The notes under the pieces are model-generated. The model was not told where the DNA came from and did not search any database. It saw only the letters and a list, made by a program, of their open reading frames with translations. A stretch of DNA of 64,000 nt, taken from Odontesthes bonariensis (lineage: Eukaryota > Chordata > Actinopteri > Atheriniformes > Atherinopsidae). The translations under genes and the position numbers were made by a program. Positions 30,701 to 42,012 of this stretch are shown here, piece after piece. Within the stretch, counting starts at the first letter, position 1. Every line of letters begins with the position of its first letter. The DNA is taken from contig NC_134509.1 of assembly GCF_027942865.1 (NCBI RefSeq), forward strand, positions 20,260,697 through 20,324,696, in the 5' to 3' direction.

Positions 30701-33700
30701 CTGTATGGCTTTGTATTTGCTGGCATTCTTAGTGACTGTAGGGCTGTTTAGGTGAGTTTGTCTGCTGAATCTGCTAGTGTGTCTCGTCCTGCCTCCACCT
30801 CTGGGGCACCCTCTATACTTTCATTACCCCCTACCCGAACCAGGGTTTGAATCCCCACCCCGCTATGACTGGTGTGCAGTTGGTAAGAGGCTGGGGTAGC
30901 TCATGGTTGTGGAAGAAAAGATGGTTGTTGTGGTGTGAGGAGCAGTGTTGGCTGGCATTAGGGGGGTGACTCTGATCATTGTCTAGCCTCCTGGAGGTGT
31001 CGTGGGCCCAACAAGACGAAACACTGATGAAAGGAGGTTCCCACCTGATGACCCCAATGACATGTTGGTCAGCACTGGTCTATAGGGATTATAGGGATCA
31101 GGAGGTTCTTCATTTGGTACTGAGCCAGTATTATAAGGTGAGTTGTTGAATTTAGGGAATTATTCACTGAGTCTGGTCCCTTTTTTTTTTTTTGTAGCAC
31201 AAGTTTCTTGTGTTTACTTCGAATGAATTATCGCAACGTAACAAGAACTCTTTTTTGATGATAACAGAATCTTTTATGTGGTTATAGTAACAGGTTGAAA
31301 TGTTTTGTTAGTTTAGCCTAGTAAAGATCATTTTCCTGGCACTGCTAACAGTGGGACCGGATGAAGTTCACTGGCTGAAGCAGAGCAACACGTCCCACAG
31401 CTGTTATGTTACCACTTTATAAAAAACTCTGTCCAAAAGTGGAATCCTCTTCTTTCAAAACAAGTTGTAAAGGGAGTGTTTCACCACCCATTGCAGAGGA
31501 GTTGGACATATTTCTGTTAAATAACTGATTTTCCTTCTGTGCTTGTATCCCAGGACAAGGTCCAATAAGATGGCTTAACTGTGCAGGTAAATGTACTGAC
31601 TCCTAGTGGAAGTTTACCTGGATCAGCAGCAGCGGTGAAGTTGGTGGGCGACTGGTTCACCTTCATGGCCAAACCGAAGCTTCCCCTGTAGGAGGTGCTG
31701 TCTCTCACCACAAACGTCCCTGCTTCCTTGTCTTTTAAAAGAGCTTCAGCTAGAATAAAGCAGCACAGAAAATGTTCAGGAACGGTTGAAAACTTGTATT
31801 TAAAACTGTTTCCCGAATGATGACGTAACGTCAGAGCTTTCTCACCTTCTGCTCTGTTGACATGTGGACGAAACCAAAACTTCGATGTGTCCATGACAAA
31901 TTTCATTGAGGGTTCGCTTCCACTAAAATAAGCCTGGAAACCTGAATTTTTTTGTTTCGAGGGGGATGCCGGGATGCTCTGGTGAAAGTCAACAACTGGT
32001 CCAGAACTGTGACGGTTCAGATCCGGCTCTGGTGCTCCGTTGATGAGCAGTAAGGGAATATCGGTCGGCGACCCAGAGAGTGAAGTGGGACTGCTCCGTG
32101 CTCCTTTGCTGTTGAGCTCCTGTAGGTGTTCTTGCTTAGTCAGCGAAGGCCTGCTGTCAAACGGCCGAGTTCTGGACCCATCATTGAAACAGTACGGCGT
32201 GCAGGTTGGGATGCTCTCTGGAGAATCTGCATCCTCGCCGGCCAAGGACAGGTTGCTATACTCAGAGGAGAGGAAAAAATGCACAGATTATATTCTTTAG
32301 TTTTTATCAATACATGAAGGTTGAATTTAGGGATGCACCGATACCACTTTTTTTTCAAACCGATAAGATACCGCTACTTGGATCTGAGTACCAGCTGATA
32401 CTGAGTACTGATGCCGATACTTCTACCACAAAAAAAATTCAATGAATTGGAAGACAGGTTTCAGTCTCACTAGCCTAACCACAGTGTTCCTGATTAGCTC
32501 GACATCTCCCCTGATCGCGGTCTTCATGCAATAAATTGGTATCGGTTAACTTTAACGGGTACGAGTATATTAGAATAGTATCGGCCCGATACACGATACC
32601 AGTATCGGTATCGGTGCATCCCTAGTGGAAATACATGAATCATCTGGTTCCCTAAGATGTCACTTGAGAATCAAACAGATTATCTGGAGATGTAGAAACT
32701 GCTTTTATTACCTGCAGTCTTGACTACAGCACTTTGGTCTCCCTGAAAGAATTTATCCTAACTAAACCTGTATGTGTGTAATTGCAACTTGTGCTTCAGA
32801 ACTGATTTTATTGGTTTCTAAAATGGTCTCAATCCTGCCCGTTTAACAGATTTGCTTTTATTCCGGGACTCTCCCAAAAGTTTGCATCACAAAATCGTCC
32901 ATCCAGAAAAAGTCAGACCTCACAAAGTCAGACCTTTCTCTCTACCTTCGTATCACTGCGGGCTGTGTAAACCTTGCAGACCGAAGTGCAGACCGAGCAG
33001 TCCCCTGCTTCCGAGCAGTAAACACCGTAACAGGTGCAGCTATCGGCAGGTGGCTGTACGCATTGATATGAAGGGAGGCAAAAATAGCGCCAAGCGATTG
33101 TGAGGTCTGACTTTTTCTGGATGGACGATTTTGTGATGCAAATGTATTACTCTTTTGAACGCATATTGTTTTGAGAAGCAAAACGCTTTATTTTCGGGAC
33201 CCCAGCCAACTAGCCGGACTACCTTCGTCAACGCCAAAACGAGGCTGGAGCTCGGCTCACAGGACACAGCAGGGGGTAAGTCAATGTTCATAAATGATAT
33301 CGCTAATATGGGATGTCATACAGCTTCATGTCAAAAGAGGCGAACTATCCCTTTAAGACTTTTGCTTTTACAGTATATCTTCTCTCTTTTAGTATCAAAG
33401 AAATGTATCATGTCCCAATTATTTCATCTGCTTTTTTAGTTCTTAAGTCCGTTGTATTGAATCTTGATTTGGATTTGGAGTGGGTGATAGTTCGGGGCAG
33501 GAGGAGATGGGAAGAATTATTTCATCTTTAATATAAGTATAAGGGGTACTGGAACCTATAAGTGCAATATTCTGTTTTCATTGAAAGGGCTCTAACAGTA
33601 AAATCTGATTGATCAGAAATTTGATTGAATCTTACATTTTAAAATGATTAAACTGCACGATAATAAGTAAACATCAGTTTGATAATTTATGCGGTGAGTT

Positions 33701-35438
33701 GTACTGGTTAGCCCGCCTCTTTTAAACACAAGGCTGCAGAGATGAGACGTACATTTTCCTCTTGCTTTACGGGAGTCCTTCCTTTTTCATGGGTTTTACC
33801 TGCCAAGGATGTAGCTGGTGTCCGAGCATGTCGACATGGAGAGGAGGGAGGTGGCGCTGTGTCTGTTGGAAGGTGACAACCGCAGGGATCCTTGAGAAAT
33901 GTCTTGCTTCGGTGAGGGAATTCGTCTGGGAGCGCTTCCACAAGGAAGCGGAGGCAGGGAGAATGTGGGGGAGTTGGAGAACACCAATGAGCCGAGGGGA
34001 CTGCAGCTGAGACCGCTGTTTGTAGGGATGGGGATACTGGGTGACACGGATGGTACCACCGTGGGTGACGCGCTGGGACACCCTCTGGGAACCAGCACAG
34101 GGTGGGAGAAGTCATCTGAGCACAAGAGGTCTGAGGATGGAGAAGAGATTATTTTTCAAAACCCTGAAACCGTGTTGTCAAGGATGGAATGAAGACCTCT
34201 GCATGTTTTAGACTTGCCTGACTTTGAGGTTATGTTAGTAAAATGGGCTTGGCCTCTTTACACAAACACATAGTTTCTGAAACTCCCCCTGGAAAAAAAA
34301 CATTCACAGTTTCCGTACAGGAACATGCAGAGGGCAGGTTACAACGTCCAAACTAATTACTTGGAGCGTGAATTTCTCCTGTTGCAAAAACACCAAATCA
34401 CCCAGAGGAGTGTCGGCTTGTTCCAGTGCTCTTTAGGACTGATGTGCATGACTAAGTAGGTGAATTTATGCCTTAGGTAAACCACAGCAGCCTGTGGTGA
34501 GTGTTTGAGTCAGACCAGCACCTTCTGTCTGAGACTGAAGTTACTTATAATGAATAATATGCATTCAGACATGGCTCAGACTGTCGGTAGCTGCTTTGGG
34601 TAGAAATGCTGCTACAAGATAGCACTTAAAATAGGAAATGAGTACTAGTCACTTGAATTTTCTCTCGTTTTTACCTCTTATGAAAATAGCTTTTTAACAG
34701 CCTGACTTTTTATTCTTGTTGCTTGGTTTCCTTTAAAGTTTTTCACCTCTGCCACACTGGACAGTTTAGTAAAAAAGCAAGCAACCACATCTCAGGAAAG
34801 ACGAGCAACAGGAAATCCACCTATGTTGCCTCTTGTACAGACTTTCTGATCTAAGCACTTCTGAGCAAATATGCAGCTGTACCACCTCGATGCCTGCTTG
34901 AAATATACAGGGTGCGGTTCCTGTCTGTACACTAATCCCTCAGCTGCAGATGCGGATCCATTATCACATCATTAAAAATATTAAAACAGTCTCAAACAGT
35001 GTGAACATGTTCAGATCCGCAAGCTGTCTGCAACGCTTGTTCCTGAGGATGACTACGGTTTTAGTGGGCTTTGTATTTCAGAGGCTGAACTTGTACTGCT
35101 GTGTGCTCGTTTTTTAAGAGCTAGGCAATAAAACACTGCAAGTTTGAGTGATGTGGAAATAAAGAAGGGCTTTATAAAGGCTCTCTACCTGTTTGAGGGC
35201 TGATACGTGTCGGGCTTTTGTTGACCTTGATGGGTTCAAACGTTGGATCCAGTTCCAGGATGAGTTGGTTGAGATTTTCCAGGGAAATGTCGAGCTCGGG
35301 GTCATCGCAGTGACTGCTGGACTCTGTGAGACTGGAGCGCCGAGTGACTGTGTTCTGTGAGTCCAGACGGATGGTTTGACCCACTCTCAGAACATGACTG
35401 GGTATCATGTGGGACATGCCTTCAGGTGTAGGCATCAT
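24708..35438 (-). CDS. tns4: Tensin 4 (SH2-PTB adapter), 11 coding exons
   Basis: Coding exons in transcript order: 35438-35189, 34130-33800, 32255-31846, 31749-31618, 26818-26726, 26471-26394, 26301-26239, 25393-25222, 25106-25038, 24962-24933 and 24840-24708. All phases join, giving 586 residues (human TNS4 is about 715). The N-terminal exon has the tensin-4 signature DISLENLNQLILELDPTFEP. The next two exons are Ser/Pro-rich and end in MKFVMDTSKFWF. The SH2 domain covers about residues 317-430, with the phosphotyrosine-binding Arg at about 346 in FVVRDS, then RHFLIESSAKGV and EPYFG. A PTB domain follows, about 453-586, with TGPCAVQRAVSSTFE, LFFRRHYP and LFGFVAK, ending FIQAAIVKP. There is no phosphatase-like or C1 region, as expected for TNS4. 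The family acts at focal adhesions, binding integrin tails through PTB. The start is the first of two adjacent ATGs in the first coding exon. Intron 4 (31617-26819) holds most of the repeats. Confidence 0.92.
25500..25870. mobile_element. Degraded Tc1/mariner-type fragment in tns4 intron
   Basis: Contains AAAAGTTGGGACAT and a block at 25730-25800 (AAGCCTAAATGG, GTGATCTCTGATCC, GCATCAAGAAC). This block recurs in inverted orientation at 22430-22500, beside the Tc1 fossil. It looks like the end region of the same element family. No coding remains. Confidence 0.4.
27448..28178. repeat. 0.73-kb dispersed repeat, copy 1 (LTR-like)
   Basis: About 731 bp, nearly identical to 30501-31224 in the same orientation, both inside tns4 intron 4. 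It contains a TATA-like GTATTTAAGTGG, a GGTGAG-rich middle and a T-tract before TTTGTAGCACAAG. Size and the TATA-like box fit a solo LTR, but I cannot find matching target duplications. Confidence 0.6.
28765..29025 (+). mobile_element. tRNA-like SINE
   Basis: A common fish SINE layout: GCACGGTGGTGTCGTG start, CCTCACAGCAAGAGGG, a B-box-like GGTTTGATTCC, TGCATGTTCTCCCCGTG, TCCTCCCACCGTCC, and a 3' part with CCAGCGACCCTGGATTGG. The same family recurs reversed at 39540-40145 and about 52050-52265. Confidence 0.75.
29030..30500. other. tns4: tns4 intron between two repeat copies
   Basis: No exon is needed here for tns4, because the flanking exons join in phase. No further repeat family is recognised. 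Confidence 0.3.
30501..31224. repeat. 0.73-kb dispersed repeat, copy 2 (LTR-like)
   Basis: Direct copy of 27448-28178. Differences are scattered substitutions, an 11-base gap (GGGACGCCACT is missing here near 30975) and a longer T-tract. The sequences flanking both copies differ, which marks the element ends and argues against a simple segmental duplication. Confidence 0.6.
32328..32624. mobile_element. MITE with TAGGGATGCACCGATACC ends
   Basis: A 297-bp element with perfect 18-bp terminal inverted repeats. The interior is rich in GATAC/TATCGG motifs, so it folds on itself. This end sequence is widespread in fish and probably belongs to hAT-type MITEs (inference). It ends about 70 bp upstream of the acceptor of tns4 coding exon 3. 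Confidence 0.75.
32878..33357. mobile_element. Foldback MITE, 5'-truncated copy
   Basis: Matches 51567-52044 in the same orientation, and ends TATCCCTTTAA. It lacks about the first 210 bp of the full copy, so the left arm is cut short. It lies in the tns4 intron 32256-33799. Confidence 0.7.
34131..35188. other. tns4: tns4 intron, no feature seen
   Basis: Intron between the first two coding exons. No repeat or RNA gene is recognised. Confidence 0.3.
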
Positions 35439-36875
35439 TTTAGGGGCGCTTTCTGTCTTCTGAGTCTGCCAAAAACAAGGATACAATGGAGAGGGATCAG
35501 TTACACTGGCTTTTATTCTCTTTGCACAGTACACCCATCAAAAGCTCCTTTTCAACGTGATAGGTGTGTCTTGCCCAGCTTAACCTTCTCTTTAGCTTTA
35601 TTACGCATTAGCACAAAACATTCACCACTGTCACATTCAGTTTGTTCATCATTTTAAAACTTGTCACTTAAACTGGAACTCTTGGTGTTCTCAAATGCAA
35701 CTTCGAAGCTGTTGAGTCTTCAACCTTTAATCTCTGTTTAGGGCTATAAGACTGAGTCAGTAAAGGAAACGTCAACGCACTCTGAGGTTCATTGTGAACC
35801 TTACACACTATTGTACGCTGTATGATTGGCAGGATGGGCTGCTTTATCAGTCATAAAGCTGTTCCCAACTTATTTACAGACTTAAATCCTTCAAAAAAAC
35901 GACAAAGTTATTGTCTTTGTTCCTTTGATCTATTCCCAGTGTCTGTACTTGTTTGGGAAAAAACTATTAAATTTGGCTTAACTCTGCTTGGAATCAAAAT
36001 CAGCTGAATGTTGGAGATACGGTTTTACATATTGCAGGTAAACAAATGTTATAAATGATCATTCTGCCCCTTTTTGGTCAGCGATTTTTATTTTTTTTAT
36101 CTTTTGATGGGTTTGATGTCTACAAACACACATTATAGTGTTTTTTTTTGTTATACTTGCGCTCCTGAGCTGCTGCCGAAGAGTTTTTCTTGGTTTATTG
36201 AAGGGTTAGATGAAAATGAACCAGCTGAAAAGTTGTTGCAAAGGAAAACAAACATATCTCGGAGTGTAAGTTAGGGCTTGCATAAGCCGCTTGGTGAGTA
36301 ATGGCGCCCGCTGCACGAGTGATTAATTTCAGTGCTGATATCAGCATGAATAGCTCATACTCTATCTCCTTGTCTGCATTTCAGACAAGGTGTGGTGCTC
36401 AGTGAGTCACCCAGCTGACTAGTTGTTGCCATGACTACGTAAATGTTTTCCTACAACACCCAAAACTTGGCGACAAATCTGGGAAAAGTTGAAAACTTGC
36501 AGATTTTTTTTAATGAAAATTCTGATTATTTGAGGCATTTTCTACTTTTCAGATGCATGGATGAAATTACATATCATATACAATCAGGTCACTTCAGTCA
36601 GGAACAATGTGAACATGACATTTAACACTGACACATGAGCTGTAATCCTGACTTTCAGCTTCTCAGAGATGTTTTAATCTGAGAAAATAACAACATGAAC
36701 ATGCTTGTTCTCTTTTAAGTAGTCCCCGGTTTTATGACTACACCAATAATGCACAGGAAAGAAAATGTAATTCAATAAAACTGAATTCCCATTGTTGTGA
36801 CAATGAGCATTATTGCATATTTCCACTGTAAAAGAACACTCTTATCCATCTCAAAGTAAAGAAAAGTTCTCATAC

Positions 36876-36990
36876 CTTGTTTTTTCCTCCAGTAAGGATT
36901 CTTCTGCGTTGATGCTGTGTTACTTTCTCACTGTTCTGCTTCACACGTGTGTTACAAGGTTTTATTAAAGGGATCCCAACCCTTTTCCTT
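36876..36990 (-). other. tns4: Candidate non-coding first exon of tns4
   Basis: On the minus strand a donor AACAAG|GTATGAG occurs at 36876/36875, upstream of the first coding exon, whose acceptor is at 35466-35467. The stretch before it has no ATG, so it would be 5' UTR. The transcription start is not visible; 36990 is a guess. Confidence 0.35.
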
Positions 36991-38589
36991 GTGAGCCTAT
37001 CAACAGCCAAGATCAGGAGTCCCTGCTGCTCCACCTCATGATGTCATATTACAGGGAAATATCTATGGCTGCAGGGGTGTTTTTCTATCTCAACAGAACA
37101 AATCAAAGAGCACAAAACTGCGATGGAAAAACTAATCGGAATTCTTTAAAATAGCTTATTTTCAAACCTGTAAAACAACACAGTTTGTCAGTCGAATACC
37201 TTTTTACCTGAGTGATGACAGCAGGGCCTTTGGAGGGGCAGGTGCCCAAAATCAAAAGGGGGCCCATGGAGCACGAATTTGAAACACTCCTTTTGTTTTT
37301 GTTTTAACATCCTCTCCTTACAAGGCATCTCTGCATAATGAAATATGATGGATAAACTATAATCTAAAGCACATAAAACGCACACAGTGACATTTCATAC
37401 TTTTTTCAAGACACATACGAATGTGATTCATAATCTGCCCTTTATTATTTGTAGTGGTGATAATAAAGTAAAAAATAATGAAATGAAATCATGTATTTAA
37501 ATATATTTGTGCTTGACTATCCACTTTGCGCAAGACAGAAAGGTTATAAAAGTTATATATTTATGCATATTATATTTAATTTGTGTGTATACAAATGTTA
37601 TAAACAAGTACTGATTTGTTTAAATGAGAGGTTGAGGAAATCACAATTCAAATTCTTCTAATTATTATTGTCATTGTTGTTGTGTTCATACTGATATGGT
37701 TCAAAATTATGTGAATAAGCATGTAGGCTACATTGCATAGTTTTAGTGAAATAACCTGTGCCTCATTGCTTCTAGAAACATACATGTAGGAAAAACACTG
37801 AAACTCACTGACAGTAAAATTATACATCTCTCTAATGCACTTTGCCATTGACAAAAGAAACCTATAGAAACAAAAAGAAGCCATAGATACAGGCATACTT
37901 TTTCCCCCCAGCACGCTGTGTATGGAGCTGTATGAGAGTGTGTGCAGAGTCAGACACGCACACACAGGATGCTGCTCACTTCACTAACTCCGTCAGTCAT
38001 CTTGCAAGAACACACCGTGGCGTGCACAAACAAACACCGCTGCAGAACCTCCTCACCGGACCGTCAGTTGTGCACTCTCCGTCTCTTGCAGCTTATCAGC
38101 GCCTCGCTGCAGAGAACGTCGTCTGGGCATGTCTATGTGGATCATGTGACCGAGGGTAGATCTAAATCTTTATTATTTTTATTATTATTATTTTGGGCCA
38201 CACAGACAGACTTTCTCACACACACACACAAAAAAACAAAACAAAAAAACCTTTTGACAAAAGGGCACTTTGGGCAGAAAGAGGCAGGTGCACGTGCCTG
38301 GATAACCAAGATGTTTAACCTAAAACCTGCTTTACTCATCACCCTTCACACTCTGAAATGGCTCCGTTCACCCCTTTTTGGTGTGAGGCAATCCCATTTT
38401 GTTCTTTCGTTTTGGCTTCAGTTGCAAATAACTACAGCTGGGAGCACTGCAGGAATTCAGTGGAGGTTTCAACATACTCCTGTCCAGGTGGCAGTCCATC
38501 ACAGAGACTGCTCTTATGTTGCTTAACTTGCAGCATGTTGCATCAAGTTTTAACAAGTTAAAGACTTCAGTATTCAGGTGAGATGAGGA
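36991..38589. other. Intergenic, upstream of tns4
   Basis: AT-rich spacer between the candidate tns4 first exon and LINE debris. It includes a short ATT/TTA run near 38170 and a CACA run near 38220. No gene is seen. Confidence 0.3.
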
Positions 38590-39457
38590 CAATCTGTTCG
38601 CTGGGTTGTATCCTTGGTTGGATTGATTTCGAGGGGAGACGAGTCGGCCTGCAGAGAGGAGGTGCAGAGGCTCTCAACCTGGTGTTCAGACAACAGCCTG
38701 ACACAGCAAAAACAAAGGAGATCATCATGGACTTCAGGAGGAACAGAACCGAGTCGCTTCCCCTCTACATCAACGGTGAGCGTCCACACGTTCGGGTTCC
38801 TGGGAGTCCAGATCTCTGATGACCTCTCCTGGTCACACAACGCCACAGCTGTCATAAAGAAGGCTCAGCGGCGTCTACACTTCCTGAGAGTCCTCAGGAG
38901 GAACAATTTGGACAGTAAGCTGCTGCTGGCCTTCTACCGCTCGTCCATCGGGAGTCTGCTGGCGTTCTGCGTCTCCACCTACGGGAGCTGCACTGAGGCA
39001 GACAGAGCGAGGCTTCGGAGGACAGTCAAAGGAGCACAGAGGATCGTTGGTTGTCCTCTCCCCTCCCTGATGGACATCTACTCCACCCGGAGCCTCAGCA
39101 GAGCTCGCAACATCACCAAAGACAGTTCACATCCCGGTTCTCAGCTGTTTGAGCTGTCGCCGTCAGAAGCTTACAAGCAAGGACAAACAGGCTGAGAAAC
39201 AGTTTCTTTCCAAAAGCCGTGTAAATAATATGTTCAGTTAGATAAAAACTGCTGCTACTGTTCTCATTGAACACTGTGTGCAATACTTTTTAAATACTTT
39301 TTATACTTTTTACTCTTATATTATTACTTTGTAAATCTGCACTTTTTATTTACTTGTTTTTACTTTAATCCTTTTGCACTGACTGAGCACAGGAGATGCT
39401 TTCCAATTTCATTGTACATTGTATAATCACAATAAAGACCATTCATTCATTTCCTGA
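38590..39457 (+). mobile_element. 3' end of an L2-like LINE
   Basis: Frame-shifted translation gives the end of a reverse transcriptase ORF: FLGVQISDDLSWSHNA, KKAQRRLHFLRVLRR, RSSIGSLLAFC, GAQRIVGCPLPSLMDIY and KDSSHPGSQLFELSPS. An AT-rich 3' UTR follows, ending CAATAAAGACCATTCATTCATT. The short tandem 3' tail is typical of L2-type LINEs. The element is 5'-truncated and frameshifted. Confidence 0.7.
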
Positions 39458-39539
39458 CAAATTCTGATATTGTGCTGTAAGAATTCATGAATCCCATTAT
39501 ACTTTTCTCTCCACATCATTTCTTTTAGGGCACATTATC

Positions 39540-40145
39540 CATCCATCCATTTTCTCTACCTGCTTAATCCAATTCAGGGTCGTGGGGTACTGGAACCTAG
39601 CCCAGCTGCTATTGGGTGAGAGGCGGGGCTACGCAAGGAGAAATGAGATAAAAAGCCATTCACACCGAGAGTCAATTAAGAATATGTTGCAGAAGGACTG
39701 GAAACTAACAGGGTTAATCTCTTTGAGTGCCTTCAAATCCAAACTATGGACACTTGAGGCCGACTCCACTACATGTACTTGTTTTTCATAATCTGCTTGT
39801 AAATTCAATTTAATTTCTTTCATTAGTTTGTGTTTTTATCTGTGTAATTTGTAACTGTGTTTTGTATTTGCTGCTGCCTATCTTGGCCAGGTCTCCCTTG
39901 AAAAAGTGGTTCTTAATCTCAATGGGATCTTCCTGGTTAAATAAAGGTTATAATAAAAGAATCACCAATTAACCTAGCGTGTGTGTGTGTTTTTGGACAG
40001 TGGGAGGAAGCCGGAGTACCCGGAGAGAACCCACGCATACACGGGGGGAACATGCAAACTCCACACAGAAAGGCCCCAGCTGGGATTCAAACCGGGAACT
40101 CACTTGCTGTGATGCAACAGTACTACCCACCACACCAGGGCAGAC
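39540..40145 (-). mobile_element. SINE interrupted by a LINE tail
   Basis: The minus strand is the same SINE family as 28765-29025. Recognisable parts are 39540-39683 (CCATCCATTTTCTC, AATCCAATTCAGGGTCGT) and 39963-40145 (GGACAGTGGGAGGAAGCCGG, GGCCCCAGCTGGGATTC). They are split by the insert 39684-39956. Confidence 0.7.
39684..39956 (+). mobile_element. 273-bp truncated LINE tail inserted in the SINE
   Basis: The sequence ends GGTCTCCCTTGAAAAAGTGG, AATGGGATCTTCCTGG, TTAAATAAAGG, a common teleost non-LTR 3' end. It is bordered by AAGAAT at 39678-39683 and 39957-39962, a 6-bp target duplication. Removing one copy restores the usual SINE order. Confidence 0.7.
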
Positions 40146-40369
40146 CACAAAGGTTTCAGTCATTCAGTCGCTTTAAATTCAGCTGTATTCTATGAGTTGT
40201 ATTCTTCCATTTAATCAGAGTTCTTCCCTTATTCTAACCACAGAATTGCAACCTCCCCTTTAAACTCAGACAAGAGCAATGATCCTGACTTCAAAATCTC
40301 AAAATCCTGTTCCACATATTGGAAAAACTGGATAGGAATTTGTACCACAGCCCTAAAACTGGTTTGGAT

Positions 40370-40985
40370 TCTGTTCAACTGGCAGGGACTACTTTGTGTC
40401 TGTAAGTAATCACAAATCTAAGTGGAGTTCCACAGAGATCTATGCTGGAGATTCTTTTATTCAACATGTTTGATGCTCAAATGTGCATCGATTATGCAAT
40501 CCAACAATACATATACCTCAGGGCGATTGGGAAAAGCTGCACCATGCATTTATCTTTAGAAGACTTACTGTAACGGTGTTTTTACTGCGTTTTATCAGAC
40601 AGCTGCAGCTGATTCCGAACACTGCTGCTTGGAAAAAGTGGATCATATCACTCCAGTCCAGAGGTATCTACAATGGCTTCCTGTCCAAAGTTTATCTAAA
40701 AATTCTGCTGTTGGTTTAAAAACCTTTACTCTATTTTTGGCCCAAATACTTCAGATCCTCCAGCATTGTTTGAACCTTTCAGACATCTTCAGTCATCTGG
40801 AACAGGTTTGGTTTCGGTTCCTAATATTGACACTAAACACAGTAAAGCTGCTGTCACTTTTTTGCACCATATGTGGAACTAACTCCCAGAAAACTGCAGA
40901 TCTGCTGCACCTCTTGCCCAAAGAAAATCTTAAATCCCCACTCCAGCAGTTTACCCCACATGGGTGCAGCATTATGTCAAGCCAC
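40370..40985 (+). mobile_element. LINE reverse transcriptase fossil
   Basis: Shifted frames show GVPQRSMLEILLFN (the reverse transcriptase PQG..LGP..F block, decayed) near 40420-40470. QLQLIPNTAAWKK and ITPVQRYLQWLPVQ follow at 40600-40690. It is a remnant of a second non-LTR element; the frameshifts are numerous. Confidence 0.6.
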
Positions 40986-42012
40986 TTCTTTTGAGGTCAA
41001 ATTGGTCAAATTTCTTGTGAAAAATCATTGTTTTTCCATTTAAGGGGCCACACATAAACTGCCTTGCATTTTGTTTTATGACCACACGAGAATTGTGTAC
41101 TGCTAAGAGTGCTGCTTAATCAGATGCAGCAAAAACACAGATATTTAACCACGAGAATGATTTCGGTCCATCTTGGTTGTTCTTTTCTGTTGTATGAATT
41201 AGATTTTGTGTAAGTAATTAAACATTGATGAATTGATAACTTAAAAAAATAAAAATAGTTGCACTCAAAAGAAATCTTTTAAGTCGTATAAATGCAAATG
41301 TGAAAGTTTAGTTGCCTAACCAGAGGGATTTCAGATTGAAATCAATGTAATCAGAGCAACTCCAACTAGTTCAAACAATAGTACACTAACAGATTTACTT
41401 ACCAAGTAAACACGACCCAAAAAGCTTTTTTCATGCCGGTGTATTTAGCTTCTCTGAGTCTTGTTTCAGTGAGTTGAATTTTTAGTTACAACCAAGAAGT
41501 CCATGCAGTTGGTTGAGTTGGTTGGTCTATTTGTGCACGGATTTTCATGGAAATTTTCCCAGAGATGGCGCAAGCCATTAACTTTTGGTGTTGATCTGGG
41601 ATGTTTTCAGTCAGTCTTGCTGGGTTACTGTGCAGCATGAAAGACAGCATAGTATTCAAAATAAGCAATTAATTGAGACAGAGGGGTAGTTTCTCTTTAG
41701 TAAGTTTAATGTACAGTTCGGTGCTCTTCAAAAAATTACAAGAGACTGAGAATGCTGAGAAATATTTTGAAATACAACAAGGTGGCAAATCCAAGAAAAT
41801 AGCCAAAGCTGAAAAACAAACATTAAAAATCAGCAAAAACTAAAGCATTCATTTATGTAATTTTATATGATAACTTCTGCTATGTACACGTAAATCTGTC
41901 TTCATGTTTATGATCTGATGCAACACACGGGTCTTGCAGTTGTCTTGAGGGCAGCCCAGGTCTGAATGGGTTAAAAGTCCATTTTGTGGTCACTGCGTGC
42001 GGCGACGCCCCT
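40986..42012. other. Intergenic and ccr7 3' flank
   Basis: AT-rich, no gene. The ccr7 3' UTR must lie at the right end, but no exact AATAAA is seen on the minus strand within the first few hundred bases, so a variant signal is likely. Confidence 0.3.

Noticed and set aside
31517..32284. Single 255-codon minus-strand ORF as one exon of tns4
   Set aside because: It reads through an intron: HHSGNSFKYKFSTVPEH breaks the SH2 domain, and clean splice sites at 31846 and 31749 remove it.
33708..34115. 135-codon minus-strand ORF rich in Pro/His
   Set aside because: Wrong frame of tns4 coding exon 2. The frame of 34130-33800 ending in CSDTSYILG is the one that joins both neighbours.
39979..40195. Short ORFs reading TRREPTHTRGEHANSTQ, also at 28750-29046
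   Set aside because: Translations of the SINE in different places; the repetition across loci shows it is repeat DNA.
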